From CAJQQK01 sp965224225 (lineage in GTDB: Bacteria > Pseudomonadota > Alphaproteobacteria > Rhizobiales > Hyphomicrobiaceae), in contig CBDCZF010000011.1 in the NCBI GenBank assembly GCA_965224225.1, positions 186,001 through 250,000 on the forward strand: 64,000 nt of DNA, read 5' to 3'. Each line of letters starts with the position of its first letter. Position 1 is the first letter of the stretch. The notes under the pieces were generated by a model. It was not told where the DNA came from. It saw only the letters and a list, made by a program, of their open reading frames with translations, and did no database searches. A program made the position numbers and the translations under genes. Below are positions 1 to 8,951 of the stretch, piece by piece.

Positions 1-491
1 CATTGGCGGCGATCGCCGTTCCCGTCGTTGCCTTCAGCGTCGGCGTCGTGTTGTCAGCACGGCTGAGGGCAGCAGTGCTGGCCCTCGATCCGGTGCTACT
101 GACGGAACTCCAGGCCTGGCGCATTCTGGGCGGCCTGTTCCTTGCCGTTTATGCCTTCGGACACCTGCCCGGCTTCTTTGCCTGGCCGGCGGGCGTCGGC
201 GATGTTGCCGTCGGTATTGCGGCACCGTTCATGGCCTGGCAGCTGCGCACAAATCCGGCGTTTCTGACCAACCGCCGTTTCCGGCTGTTCAATTACTTCG
301 GGCTCGCCGATTTCGTGATCGCCGTCGCAACGGGCGTTGCAGCCCGCAATCACATCCCGGGACTGGTCGACGGTGTTACATCGTCTGCCATGGGCCAAGT
401 GCCGTTGGTGCTTATTCCAACGATCGCGGTGCCCGCATTCATCATCCTGCATTTGATCGTACTGATGCAGGTTCGCGAAGCCCGTCGCTGA
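1..491 (+). CDS. Small multi-pass membrane protein (5' end outside window)
   Basis: The open frame is already running at the left edge. The first possible start codon, a TTG at base 3, is not convincing, so the true start is probably upstream. The visible 162 residues hold about four hydrophobic segments, near residues 3-20, 40-62, 95-112 and 132-155, joined by short basic loops. This suggests an inner-membrane protein. I do not recognise a functional family or a catalytic motif. It converges on the ABC permease gene on the other strand, with a hairpin between them. Confidence 0.6.
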   Translation, partial: LAAIAVPVVAFSVGVVLSARLRAAVLALDPVLLTELQAWRILGGLFLAVYAFGHLPGFFAWPAGVGDVAVGIAAPFMAWQLRTNPAFLTNRRFRLFNYFGLADFVIAVATGVAARNHIPGLVDGVTSSAMGQVPLVLIPTIAVPAFIILHLIVLMQVREARR

Positions 492-507
492 GCATCGAAC
501 GTCAAGA

Positions 508-539
508 GTGCGGGAGAGACGTCAAGTTCTCACCCGCAC
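508..539. terminator. Hairpin between convergent genes, likely bidirectional terminator
   Basis: GTGCGGG (508-514) pairs with CCCGCAC (533-539). Inside it, GAGA pairs with TCTC across an A-A mismatch, leaving an 8-nt loop. It sits between the stop codons of two converging genes. There is no long T-run on either side, so termination is inferred from position and stem. Confidence 0.5.
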
Positions 540-550
540 ACCCTTGTTGA

Positions 551-1816
551 TTAAACCTTGCCCTTCCAGGGGATCAGCACGTCCTCGAGGCGGCGCATCA
601 GAACCTCGATAGCAAAGCCGATAACGCCGATCACGATGATGCCGATGATAATGATGTCGGTGCGCTGAAACTTCGAGGCAACCGTGATCATCTTGCCGAT
701 ACCCTTTTCCGCCGCCACCAGTTCGGCGGCAACCACCGTGCCCCAGCAGACGCCCATCGCAACCCGGGCACCAATGAAAATCTCGGGCAGTGAATTCGGA
801 ATGATGACGCGCGTCAGGATCTGCAATTTCGAGGCGCCGAGCGAATAGGCGGCATGCACCTTCGAGATCGCAACGCCCGAGACGCCGGATCGGGCCGCGA
901 TCGCCATGATCCACAACGCTGCCAGGAACAAGAGGCCGATCTTCGAGACCTCGCCGATGCCGAACCAGATGATGAACAGCGGGATCAGCGCCAGCGGCGG
1001 CACGGGCCGCATGAACTCGACGATCGGGTCGAACCAGCCGCGGAACCAGTCGGAGAGGCCCATCGCATAGCCGAGCGGGATGCCGACCGCCGTGCCGAGC
1101 AGGAAGCCCATGATCACACGGAACAGCGACCAGCCGGTCTGTTCGGCAAGCGTAAAGCCCTGGAAATCCTCGCTAATAATGGTGATGAACTGGCTGTAAA
1201 CCTGCTCCGGCGGCGGCAGCCAGATCGCCTCCATCTGCATGCCGTAGGCCGGCGTGAAAATCAACGCGCCGCGTCTGGTCATGCCGACGGTGCCGTCCTT
1301 GACCGCAATGACATCACCGGCCTTGATCGGTTTGCCTTCTATTGCGACGACCTTGGCGCCCTCGCCGTCATTTCTGTGCGCCCTGATCAGGCGTTCCCGG
1401 CGCATTACGACCTTGACGGCATCCGGCTTGGCGAAGCCCGAGCCTTGCGCGGTATCGGTTGGCGGCAGTTCCACGTCGGCTTCAACGCCATGCACCCGCA
1501 CGAAAACCGTCGATTGGGATTTCTCGCCCGCAGCGTTCTCAGCCGTATAGTTGAATTGCGTATCGCCGAGGAATGGGCCTGGAACAGTGATCGGTGCCAG
1601 CTTCGAGCCGGTAAACGCGCCCCAGATCAAGAAAATTGCGAGCACAGAAAGAACCGAGGCGATCCGATTGGAGCGCACCGTGCTCTCATCACCGAAGGTC
1701 ACGGTCTTGAGGCGGTTGATGCCCTGCTGGAGGCCGAGACTGAAAAGATTAGCAAGCACCCGGTAGACGACATAGGCGCCAATGAACATCGCGATGTAAA
1801 GCAGCAGAACCGTCAT
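551..1816 (-). CDS. ABC transporter permease, taurine/nitrate (TauC/SsuC) type with N-terminal extension
   Basis: This is the inner-membrane permease of a taurine/nitrate/sulfonate-type importer. The last 210 residues or so are a normal BPD_transp_1 domain with the EAA-loop region (LGASKLQILTRVIIPNSLPE) that docks on the ATPase. TauC-type permeases are usually near 250-280 residues, but this one has 421. The additional N-terminus has a membrane segment at 1-22, another near 50-70, and then a soluble stretch of about 120 residues rich in V, D and G that is probably periplasmic. Its ATG overlaps the stop of the ATPase gene by four bases, so the two are translationally coupled. The substrate cannot be read from the sequence. 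Confidence 0.88.
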   Translation of the reverse strand: MTVLLLYIAMFIGAYVVYRVLANLFSLGLQQGINRLKTVTFGDESTVRSNRIASVLSVLAIFLIWGAFTGSKLAPITVPGPFLGDTQFNYTAENAAGEKSQSTVFVRVHGVEADVELPPTDTAQGSGFAKPDAVKVVMRRERLIRAHRNDGEGAKVVAIEGKPIKAGDVIAVKDGTVGMTRRGALIFTPAYGMQMEAIWLPPPEQVYSQFITIISEDFQGFTLAEQTGWSLFRVIMGFLLGTAVGIPLGYAMGLSDWFRGWFDPIVEFMRPVPPLALIPLFIIWFGIGEVSKIGLLFLAALWIMAIAARSGVSGVAISKVHAAYSLGASKLQILTRVIIPNSLPEIFIGARVAMGVCWGTVVAAELVAAEKGIGKMITVASKFQRTDIIIIGIIVIGVIGFAIEVLMRRLEDVLIPWKGKV

Positions 1817-2619
1817 TGTGCTTCTCCGACGCGACCCATGATTTCCTCTTCCATGTCCCAGATCATTTCGAGGATCTCCTCGCGGCGCTCCGAAAATTCG
1901 GGGATCTTCTTGACCGCGCGTAGATCTCCCCCGACCCCTTCATGGGCAAAGGGCAGGTTGTATTCCTTGTGCACGCGGCCGGGACGCGGCGCCATCACCA
2001 GCAGGCGTTCGCCGAGCAGTAATGCCTCCTCGACCGAATGCGTAATGAGGATGATGGTCTTGCCGGTCTCCTTCCAGAGTTCCAGGACAAGGCCCTGCAT
2101 CTTTTCGCGGGTCAGCGCGTCGAGCGCGCCGAGCGGCTCGTCCATCAAGATCACATCCGGATCGTTAGCAAGGCAGCGCGCCAGCGCGACACGCTGCTGC
2201 ATGCCCCCCGACAGTTCGTAAATCGCCTTGTCGCCGAATTCCTGCAGCCCGACGATAGCAAGCAGTTCATCGACCTTGGCGCGGACTTGGGCCGACGGCA
2301 TGCCGGCCATCGACGGCCCGAAGCCGACGTTCTTGCGCACGCTCATCCATTCGAACAAGGCGCCCTGCTGGAAGACCATGCCGCGTTCCTTGTCCGGCCC
2401 GGTCACGGCATGGCCGTTGAGCATGATGTTGCCTTCGGTCGGTGCCAGGAAGCCGGCGATGATATTGAGCAACGTCGTCTTGCCACAGCCCGACGGCCCG
2501 AGCACCGACATGATCTGGCCCTGCGGGATATCGAGCGAGACATTCTGCAGAGCCTGCACATAGTCTCCGCTCGGCAGATCGAAACGCATTGAAATATCTT
2601 GGATCTGAAGGCCCTGCAC
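1813..2619 (-). CDS. ABC transporter ATP-binding protein, taurine/nitrate (TauB/SsuB) type
   Basis: This is the cytoplasmic ATPase that powers the importer. It is a single nucleotide-binding domain of 268 residues, the usual family length. Visible motifs are Walker A GPSGCGKT (41-48), the Q-loop (VFQQ, about 82-85), the signature LSGGMQQR (136-143), Walker B VILMDEP (156-162) and the switch histidine in ITHS (about 194). The order SBP, ATPase, permease on one strand matches tau/ssu operons. A 148-bp gap containing a hairpin separates it from the SBP gene. Confidence 0.92.
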   Translation of the reverse strand: MQGLQIQDISMRFDLPSGDYVQALQNVSLDIPQGQIMSVLGPSGCGKTTLLNIIAGFLAPTEGNIMLNGHAVTGPDKERGMVFQQGALFEWMSVRKNVGFGPSMAGMPSAQVRAKVDELLAIVGLQEFGDKAIYELSGGMQQRVALARCLANDPDVILMDEPLGALDALTREKMQGLVLELWKETGKTIILITHSVEEALLLGERLLVMAPRPGRVHKEYNLPFAHEGVGGDLRAVKKIPEFSERREEILEMIWDMEEEIMGRVGEAQ

Positions 2620-2709
2620 GGCGCCGCCACTCCTTCAAAAAGTCGGCAACAGAACTCGATCGCTCTGCCGCTGCCACCGGCAAGCACGAACCTGCCGGAT
2701 ACAAATTGA

Positions 2710-2741
2710 CCGATGGCATGATCTCTTGATCACGCCATCGG
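2710..2741 (-). other. Intercistronic hairpin between SBP and ATPase genes
   Basis: CCGATGGC (2710-2717) pairs with GCCATCGG (2734-2741). After an A-C mismatch, TGATC (2719-2723) pairs with GATCA (2728-2732) around a 4-nt loop. It lies just after the SBP stop on the transcribed strand and before the ATPase start. Hairpins in this position commonly stabilise the SBP message or partly terminate transcription, so that the binding protein is made in excess. That role is inferred here. Confidence 0.5.
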
Positions 2742-2767
2742 CGCCGATGTTCGGAAAGTGTCGCAGA

Positions 2768-3751
2768 CTACTTGATAGACTTCAGCGGACCGGTATTGAC
2801 GGCGCCTTCATAGGTATCACGCGCCTTCTTGATCTGCTTTTGCTCGACGAAGAAGTCGGCGACCTCCTTGAGGAACTTCTGCGTGCCGCCACCGAGCCAC
2901 TTGGCGCTCAGCTGCTCTTCGACCGTCGGGAAGGCAAAGCCCTTCAAGGTATTCTTGGCCGCATCCACCTTCATGCCGGCGTCCTTGGCAATCACCGGCA
3001 ACATCTCGTCGGCGTCGGTCAGATACTTCTTGTTCATGTCCGCCGTCACTTTGACGAACTTGGCAAGCAGTTCCGGCTGTTCTTTCGCGAATTTGACGGG
3101 CACCGACGTGACGTCGAAGACCTGGATGCCGAGTGCTTCCTTTTCGGCGCCGGTGAGCAGCGTGTTGCCATGCTCCTTCATGCGCCGGAGCGCACCACCC
3201 CAGCCGCACACCATGTCGATGCTGCCCTGGGCAATGGCGGCCGCACCGTCAGCCGGCGGCATGTCGACGATCACCATCTTCGAGGTGTCGACCTTGAAGT
3301 GTGCCATCTGCTTGAGGAAGCCATAGTGGGCGGCGGTACCGATCGGCACGCCGACCTTCTTGCCTTCGAGGTCCTTGGTATTGGTCTTATCGATGTCGAG
3401 GGCCGCTCTGACGACGCAGTTATCGTTGTCGGAGTAGGACACGGCAACATCGACGATCTGCAGGTCCTGGCCGGCCGACGTTGCGACCACGAACGGCGGC
3501 ACCCCCTGGCTGACGGCGATCTGAACGTCACCGGATGCCATGGCCGCCGACATCGCTGTGCCAGTGTCGAACGAGCGCCAGTTGATCTTGACGCCCATTT
3601 CCTTGTCGTAAATGCCTTTCACCTTGCCGTATTCGAACGGCATCGGCCATTCCAGGAAGTAGGCGACGGTGATTTCCTTGGGCTGCGCCACGGCGGTGAC
3701 GGCGCTCGCCGCAAGGACGGCTGCGGCTGTGAGAATTCTGCTGAATTTCAT
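2768..3751 (-). CDS. ABC substrate-binding protein, taurine/nitrate (TauA) type
   Basis: This is the periplasmic binding protein of the importer. The first 22 residues or so form a clear Sec signal peptide (basic MKFSR, hydrophobic core, cleavage near AVA-QP). The mature protein of about 305 residues fits the type II periplasmic-binding fold of the TauA/SsuA/ThiY group: it opens with ITVAYF, and has a GVPPFVVA motif and the hinge-proximal LEGKKVGVPIGTAAHYGFL. A strong GGGAGG ribosome site lies 9 nt before the ATG. It is the first gene of a three-gene operon. The ligand is uncertain; taurine-like sulfonates are possible but not shown. Confidence 0.9.
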   Translation of the reverse strand: MKFSRILTAAAVLAASAVTAVAQPKEITVAYFLEWPMPFEYGKVKGIYDKEMGVKINWRSFDTGTAMSAAMASGDVQIAVSQGVPPFVVATSAGQDLQIVDVAVSYSDNDNCVVRAALDIDKTNTKDLEGKKVGVPIGTAAHYGFLKQMAHFKVDTSKMVIVDMPPADGAAAIAQGSIDMVCGWGGALRRMKEHGNTLLTGAEKEALGIQVFDVTSVPVKFAKEQPELLAKFVKVTADMNKKYLTDADEMLPVIAKDAGMKVDAAKNTLKGFAFPTVEEQLSAKWLGGGTQKFLKEVADFFVEQKQIKKARDTYEGAVNTGPLKSIK

Positions 3752-3975
3752 GACGATTTTCCTCCCGAAGGTTGCTGTTTTGTCATTCTTGCGCCTGCCA
3801 AGTTAGCCCGGCTGCAACCATTGAATTGCCCGGCTAGCGACATCCAGTTGTCAGATTTGCATACCGACAAAGCGCACCGGGCCACACTGCCACGAGCGCA
3901 ACAGCGAGGGCAAGGACGCGTTGCCGTCAGGAACGTGGTCGATCTGGCCGACGGGGGGCTGGGACCGGCGACGCC

Positions 3976-5532
3976 TCAGTTGAACCAGAACGCGTAGGTC
4001 GCAAAGTTGTTGCCGAGCGCATCTGTTACGTTGCGCCAGGACTTTTCGTCGGCGATTTCACCATCCTCGAGATAGGGGATGAGATCGTGGCCGGAACTGA
4101 GGCGGATGAAATCCAACTGTGTTGTCGTATCGAATAGCCGCCGCAAATTGAAGCCCTTGCGGAAGCGGGGATGGGGGACCAGCTTGTGTCCCTCGAGAAC
4201 CTCACCGGCCAGCGCCGTCGTTGCGAGCCAGCCGTCGATCACTTCATCGGTAATCCGATTGGCGCCGAACGGTGGTGTCTGGCGCGGATTGGGCAGCCAT
4301 TCGCGATCATCGTCGGTTTCGGCCCGGACCAGGCGCCAGGTGTTGCTGTTGATTTGCATGACGCTGACCAGATGGCGGCGTGATGCCCTTAAACGCTCGG
4401 GCTCAATGACCTTCCAGTTGAGTGAATGGATAAAGGCGATCAGGTCGAGAATGGGCGCATACTCAAAGCCGTCACGCTCGGCCATCAGCGCCCGCTTCTC
4501 GCTGCGCAGACCAGTCATGCGTTGACTGAACCGCCGCTGATCGTTGAGAAGTTCGTCGATCTTGTCTTGCAACTCTTTGCGCTGCGCTTCTGATTCTGGC
4601 GTCTTGGCAAGCCCGTGCCTTTGCTGGCGCAACACCCGGATTTGCCGCCAGACCTGGGGTGAACGGCCCAATTCTCGGATCTCGGCATCGATCTTTGCAA
4701 TGTCGGCATCGATCAGATCGCGGGACCGCCCCGTGGCAAGCTGGCGCTCGAGTTCGCGGCCAAGTTCGGTGGCACTCGCCCCGAACAGGTTGTGTGCCGA
4801 CGTCTCGTAGGATTCTTCGAAATCGAAGGCGAGCAGGAAATTGACCGAGGCCAGCATCAGGTTGGTGTAGCCGCGCAGCCAGGAGGCATCGGCCGTGTCG
4901 AAGACCAAGGTTACAATAAAGGCACCGTCTCGCAGCCGTCGGCGCTGCCCACCGAGCATCGTCGACATCAGCCGTTCATACTCACCGATCTGACCGTCGT
5001 GATTGAGATCAATCGCGATCCGGAACGGTTGAATGGGTATCTTGGCGGCCCGATCACCGACCGAGGCCAGAGTTTTTTCTGCGACGACCAGATCGTCAGC
5101 CAGCCGCTCGAGTAGCCCGCGCAACGCCTTGTACGTCATCGGTTCGGCATTAGGGTTGGGCGGCACGAACATCGCGCCACTGACCGCCGTCATGAAGGGC
5201 AGCAGCGCCATCGCCAGGCCGGGTCGCCGGCTCGGCGTTACGACATAGTTTGCATGATCGTATAGTCCCTTCTGGAACGTTGCTATGGCGTTGAACACCT
5301 CGAGCGTACCTCGCCCGAAAATCGCCTCGGCATCATCCGGATTAGCCGCGGCGATTTCCTTGAGTTTGGCGATGCCAACTGCGAAATCACCGGCATAGGC
5401 AGCGCGCTGGAACTCCTTGACGGCGATGTCGCTGGCGCGGCTGGTGAGGGAGGCCGCACTTAACGCTGCAAATGCAAGCAGCAGGACAATGATCGGGCGC
5501 GCGGCGAAGTAGAAATTCCTGCAAACGGACAT
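3976..5532 (-). CDS. Exported protein of unknown function with one EF-hand-like loop
   Basis: I do not recognise the family. I place the start at 5532 because GGGAG precedes this ATG by 9 nt, while an ATG at 5568 adds 12 residues that look unlike a signal peptide. The start used gives a signal peptide (residues about 1-31, ending SRA) and a mature protein of about 487 residues. Features seen are an N-terminal TPR-like helical segment (EIAAANPDDAEAIFGRGTLE), an EF-hand-type loop DLNHDGQIGEYE with acidic residues at the calcium positions, and a charged probable coiled coil in the middle rich in R, E, L and Q. It is likely periplasmic and may bind calcium. No operon partner is evident. Confidence 0.7.
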   Translation of the reverse strand: MSVCRNFYFAARPIIVLLLAFAALSAASLTSRASDIAVKEFQRAAYAGDFAVGIAKLKEIAAANPDDAEAIFGRGTLEVFNAIATFQKGLYDHANYVVTPSRRPGLAMALLPFMTAVSGAMFVPPNPNAEPMTYKALRGLLERLADDLVVAEKTLASVGDRAAKIPIQPFRIAIDLNHDGQIGEYERLMSTMLGGQRRRLRDGAFIVTLVFDTADASWLRGYTNLMLASVNFLLAFDFEESYETSAHNLFGASATELGRELERQLATGRSRDLIDADIAKIDAEIRELGRSPQVWRQIRVLRQQRHGLAKTPESEAQRKELQDKIDELLNDQRRFSQRMTGLRSEKRALMAERDGFEYAPILDLIAFIHSLNWKVIEPERLRASRRHLVSVMQINSNTWRLVRAETDDDREWLPNPRQTPPFGANRITDEVIDGWLATTALAGEVLEGHKLVPHPRFRKGFNLRRLFDTTTQLDFIRLSSGHDLIPYLEDGEIADEKSWRNVTDALGNNFATYAFWFN

Positions 5533-5629
5533 GGCACATGTCTCCCGGCGAATGAATGTGGCGACCAAGCCTGATCAATTTGACAAAGTTGTGCCCGGCG
5601 CCGTTCAGCAAAGCAGACAATCGGCGATC

Positions 5630-6511
5630 TCAGTCAACCTGGTTAATTTCGATGAAGTTGTTGCTTGGGTCGAGCAGGTAGACCTGGCGGACACCGGCCA
5701 TCGCGTAGGTACCCGCATCCGTATAGTCGATGCCGGCCGCCTCCAGCCGGGCGATCACGGCTTCGATGTCGGGTACCGTGAACGCCTTGTGGCCGCCGAT
5801 CGTCGGGTTGTGCTTGAAGCCGTTCTTGTGGGCAAAGGCGGGGTCCGGCCGAACGATGTGGATGCCGCGGTTCTCGGTTCCAAACACCGCGATCGCGTCG
5901 TCGCCGCGGTTGAAATCGCCGAGCTTGTCGGCGCCGGGATAGGCCCATGTGCCCTCATCGAGGCCGACCAGATCACGGAAAAAGGCAACCGTCTTGCGTA
6001 CATTATGTGAGGGGATGTTGACATGGTGGACGTACCAGCCGCCGGGCTCCAGGTGAATGCCGTGGGTCTCATCGGCTGCCGGCGGCGGCGCGCCACCGCT
6101 GTCATCGACGATCTCGTTGATTTCGACGACGTTCATCGAGGGATCGTAGACGTAGATTTGATGGGCGCCGGCCATGGCGTAGACGCCGGCATCCGAATAA
6201 ACGACACCGGCATCATCGAAGCGGCGCATCACGGCCCTGATGTCGGGCACAGTGATGGCGAAGTGGCCGCCCATCGTCGGGTTATGAACAAAGCCATTGT
6301 CGACGGCAAACGTCGGGATCGGGCGCACGAGGTGGATGCCGCGGTTTTCGCAGCCGAAATAAGCGATCGAGTTTTCATCGTGATGGAGTTCGCCGACCTG
6401 TTCGGGATAGCGCCATTCGCCCAATTCGAGGCCAATGATATTCTTCAAAAAGTCGCGCGCTGCCGGCACATCGAATGCCGAAATATTGACGTGATGAATG
6501 TACCAGCCCAT
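5630..6511 (-). CDS. Tandem VOC-domain protein (glyoxalase/extradiol dioxygenase superfamily)
   Basis: The protein has two VOC modules, about residues 1-130 and 150-293, that are clearly copies of each other. Each begins with GWY(I/V)HHVNI, contains a CENRGIH/TENRGIH strand and a NPT(M/I)GGH strand, and ends with DPS followed by VVEINEI or FIEINQVD. The HHVN histidine, the GGH histidine and the C-terminal glutamate are the usual metal ligands of the superfamily, and both halves keep them. The reaction is unknown; members include glyoxalases, dioxygenases and isomerases. It diverges from the flavin monooxygenase gene next door, which suggests a shared catabolic role. Confidence 0.8.
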   Translation of the reverse strand: MGWYIHHVNISAFDVPAARDFLKNIIGLELGEWRYPEQVGELHHDENSIAYFGCENRGIHLVRPIPTFAVDNGFVHNPTMGGHFAITVPDIRAVMRRFDDAGVVYSDAGVYAMAGAHQIYVYDPSMNVVEINEIVDDSGGAPPPAADETHGIHLEPGGWYVHHVNIPSHNVRKTVAFFRDLVGLDEGTWAYPGADKLGDFNRGDDAIAVFGTENRGIHIVRPDPAFAHKNGFKHNPTIGGHKAFTVPDIEAVIARLEAAGIDYTDAGTYAMAGVRQVYLLDPSNNFIEINQVD

Positions 6512-6651
6512 GCATCGGACTCCTCGGATTGGCCGTATGGATCGCCGTTATGATAGCGGCCAATCTTGTGCGCTCGACCGGGCCGCGTCAAACTGCAAGC
6601 GGCGACACGCGGCCACGATCGCATCTGTGAAATTCAGAAGGCAGGGAAATC

Positions 6652-7836
6652 ATGAAAGCATCACTGTTCTACCTGCCGACAGTTGGCCATCGCACCGACA
6701 TCGAGCAGGGCATGGCCGGCATGCGCCCCGAACTCTACCAGCAAATGCTGGAAGAAGTTTCCGAGCAGTGCAAGCTTGCCGACCAACTCGGCTACGACTC
6801 GGTCAGCTTCACCGAACACCATTTCCACATCGAAGGCTTCGAGGTCTCCAACAATCCGGTGCTGCTTGACCTCTTTATCGCCATGCAGACGGAACGCATC
6901 CGCGTCGGCCAGCTCGGCATCGTGCTGCCGGCCTCGAACCCGATCCGGGTTGCCGAAGACATCGCCATGCTCGATCACATGAGCGGCGGACGCGCGTGCG
7001 CCGGCTTCGCGCGCGGCTATCAGCGACGCTGGGTCGATGTCATGGCGCAGCAGACGCATGGCGTCTCAGGCACGCTGCCGCATCAGCACGACGAGATCGA
7101 CGCGACCAACCGGGCAGCTTTCGAGGAGTGCTTCGAGATCATCATGAAGTGCTGGACGGAGGAAATGCTTTCCTACCAGGGCAAGTTCTGGAAGATCCCG
7201 CCCGGTCCGACACCCTGGGACCTCGAGACGACGACCAAGTGGGGCAAGGGTGTCGAAAACGGCATTCTGAAGGAAGTCGGCGTCGTGCCGAAGCCATTGC
7301 AAAAACCGCATCCGCCGCTATTCCAACCGTTCGCCTCATCCGAACGTTCGATCCGCTGGTGTGCGGCGAACGGCGTCACGGCGATCCTGCCGCCAATGCA
7401 CGAAAAGCTCGAACGCAACCTGTTCGAGGTCTATGCCGAAGCATCGGGTAAGTTGCTCGGCGATGGCGTCGCCATGCTGCGTGACATCATCGTTGCCGAC
7501 ACAGACGAAGAGGCCCAGGCGCTCTGGCAGGATTCCGGCCCCTTCACCTCGAACGCCTGGTTCGTGCCGTTCGGCTTCCGCAAGGGCATGCTCGATCCCG
7601 ATACCGGCGAGGCACCGACGCCGGAAGAGGCGATCGCCAACGGTTACGCGCTGGTCGGCAGCGTCGATACTGTGACGCGCAGCCTTGAGACACTCAAGGC
7701 CAAATTGCCGGTCAACTGGGTGTTCGGCTGGACCCATGACATGCTGGTGCCGCACGCCAAATTGATGAAATCAATCGAGCTGTTCAAGACCAAGGTGCTG
7801 CCACGCGTCGCCGATCCCGACCGTGCCGTCCATTGA
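6652..7836 (+). CDS. LLM-class flavin-dependent oxidoreductase (luciferase-like monooxygenase)
   Basis: This is a bacterial-luciferase-type TIM-barrel enzyme that would use reduced FMN and oxygen. Family landmarks are the N-terminal strand with SVSFTEHHFHIEGF, the NPIRVAEDIAMLDHMSGGR segment and the C-terminal GSVDTVTRSLETL region. The 394 residues fit the family. A GGGAAATC stretch precedes the ATG. The following AzlC-type gene starts on a TTG overlapping this stop codon, so they look cotranscribed. The substrate is unknown; the paralogues at 10-13 kb belong to a different LLM branch. Confidence 0.88.
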   Translation: MKASLFYLPTVGHRTDIEQGMAGMRPELYQQMLEEVSEQCKLADQLGYDSVSFTEHHFHIEGFEVSNNPVLLDLFIAMQTERIRVGQLGIVLPASNPIRVAEDIAMLDHMSGGRACAGFARGYQRRWVDVMAQQTHGVSGTLPHQHDEIDATNRAAFEECFEIIMKCWTEEMLSYQGKFWKIPPGPTPWDLETTTKWGKGVENGILKEVGVVPKPLQKPHPPLFQPFASSERSIRWCAANGVTAILPPMHEKLERNLFEVYAEASGKLLGDGVAMLRDIIVADTDEEAQALWQDSGPFTSNAWFVPFGFRKGMLDPDTGEAPTPEEAIANGYALVGSVDTVTRSLETLKAKLPVNWVFGWTHDMLVPHAKLMKSIELFKTKVLPRVADPDRAVH

Positions 7837-8597
7837 GCACAGATGCTGACAAGGCGCGCCGACTCGGCCTCGATGGTGCCGAGAACTGGTCGACTATCCA
7901 TGCGCTTGCCAAAGGCTGGCTGATCATCACCCGCGTGCCCTCGGCAGTGATTTTCGCGGCATCGACAGGCTTTGGCGCGATCGCGCACGATGCCGGCTGG
8001 GATTTAGGCCTGTCGTTGTTTCTCGCGACCATGTTCTTCGCATTGCCGGCGCAGGTCATGCTTGTCGACCAGGTGATGCGCGGGGCAGCGATTGCCGCTG
8101 CCGCATTTGCCGTAACGCTAACGGCAGTGCGCCTATTGCCGATGACCGTGTCGCTCATGCCGCTCCTGCGTAACCAAGGGCGATTGTCGCCCTGGGCCAC
8201 CCTTGCGGTCCATTTCGTTGCGATTTCGACCTGGATCGAAGCCTTCAATCGCCTGCCGTTGCTGCCACCGGCCATGCGACTGCGCTACTTCATCGGCATG
8301 GGTCTCGGCATGCTCACTGCCTCACTCAGCGGCACCATACTCGGCTTTGTTCTTGCAGGCTCGGTGCCGCCGCTGCTCGGTGCGGTCCTCCTGTTCATGT
8401 CGCCGAGCTTCTTCTTCCTGTCGCTGGTCGGCACAGCGCGGATCAGGCCCGACTGGATCGCGATCGGTCTCGGCTGTCTGCTCGGGCCAATCTTCTACCA
8501 GCTGATCCCGGGCCTTGATCTGCTGGCAACCGGCGTGATCGGCGGTTCAATTGCGTTCTGGCTCGCCAAACGGGCGAAGGCGGTACCGCCACGATGA
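7833..8597 (+). CDS. azlC: AzlC family branched-chain amino acid exporter, large subunit
   Basis: This integral membrane protein of 254 residues matches AzlC, the large half of an AzlCD-type exporter. It has a G-rich first membrane segment (SAVIFAASTGFGAIAHDAGW), then LATMFFALPAQVMLVDQ and the conserved RLLPMTVSLMPLLR turn. The start is a TTG overlapping the stop of the monooxygenase gene; no ATG occurs in frame before the membrane core, so the start is moderately certain. The small subunit follows with a four-base overlap. Transport of branched-chain amino acids is the family role and is not proven here. Confidence 0.85.
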   Translation: MSTDADKARRLGLDGAENWSTIHALAKGWLIITRVPSAVIFAASTGFGAIAHDAGWDLGLSLFLATMFFALPAQVMLVDQVMRGAAIAAAAFAVTLTAVRLLPMTVSLMPLLRNQGRLSPWATLAVHFVAISTWIEAFNRLPLLPPAMRLRYFIGMGLGMLTASLSGTILGFVLAGSVPPLLGAVLLFMSPSFFFLSLVGTARIRPDWIAIGLGCLLGPIFYQLIPGLDLLATGVIGGSIAFWLAKRAKAVPPR

Positions 8598-8938
8598 CGT
8601 TTTCCAACGACATCTGGGGTATCGTGCTGATCATCGCCTTTGCCGCGATCGCCCACGAACCCTGGCGCTGGCTCGGCGCCATTCTCGGGCGCGGTATCAG
8701 CGAGACCGACGATGTGTTCGTCTGGGTACGATACGTATCAGCTGCCCTGGTCGCAGCTCTCAGTGTCCGTCTTGTGCTGTTTCCGGCAGGCGTTCTCGAT
8801 GGGGTCGCACTGCCGGTACGATTGCTCGCCATGGCAATCGCAACGGGCGTTTTTCTGGCGACAGGACGCAATCTAGCGCTCGGCATCATTGCCGGCGGCC
8901 TCAGCCTTATGATCATGTCGCTAGTTGTGCACGGCTGA
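8594..8938 (+). CDS. azlD: AzlD family branched-chain amino acid exporter, small subunit
   Basis: The protein is 114 residues with about four membrane helices, the size and layout of AzlD. Typical features are an early AHEPWRWLGAILGR loop and a C-terminal hydrophobic helix pair. The ATG overlaps the azlC stop codon by four bases, the normal arrangement for this two-component exporter. It converges on the SDR gene with only 13 bases between stops. Confidence 0.82.
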   Translation: MTFSNDIWGIVLIIAFAAIAHEPWRWLGAILGRGISETDDVFVWVRYVSAALVAALSVRLVLFPAGVLDGVALPVRLLAMAIATGVFLATGRNLALGIIAGGLSLMIMSLVVHG

Positions 8939-8951
8939 ACTTGCGCTGCCG

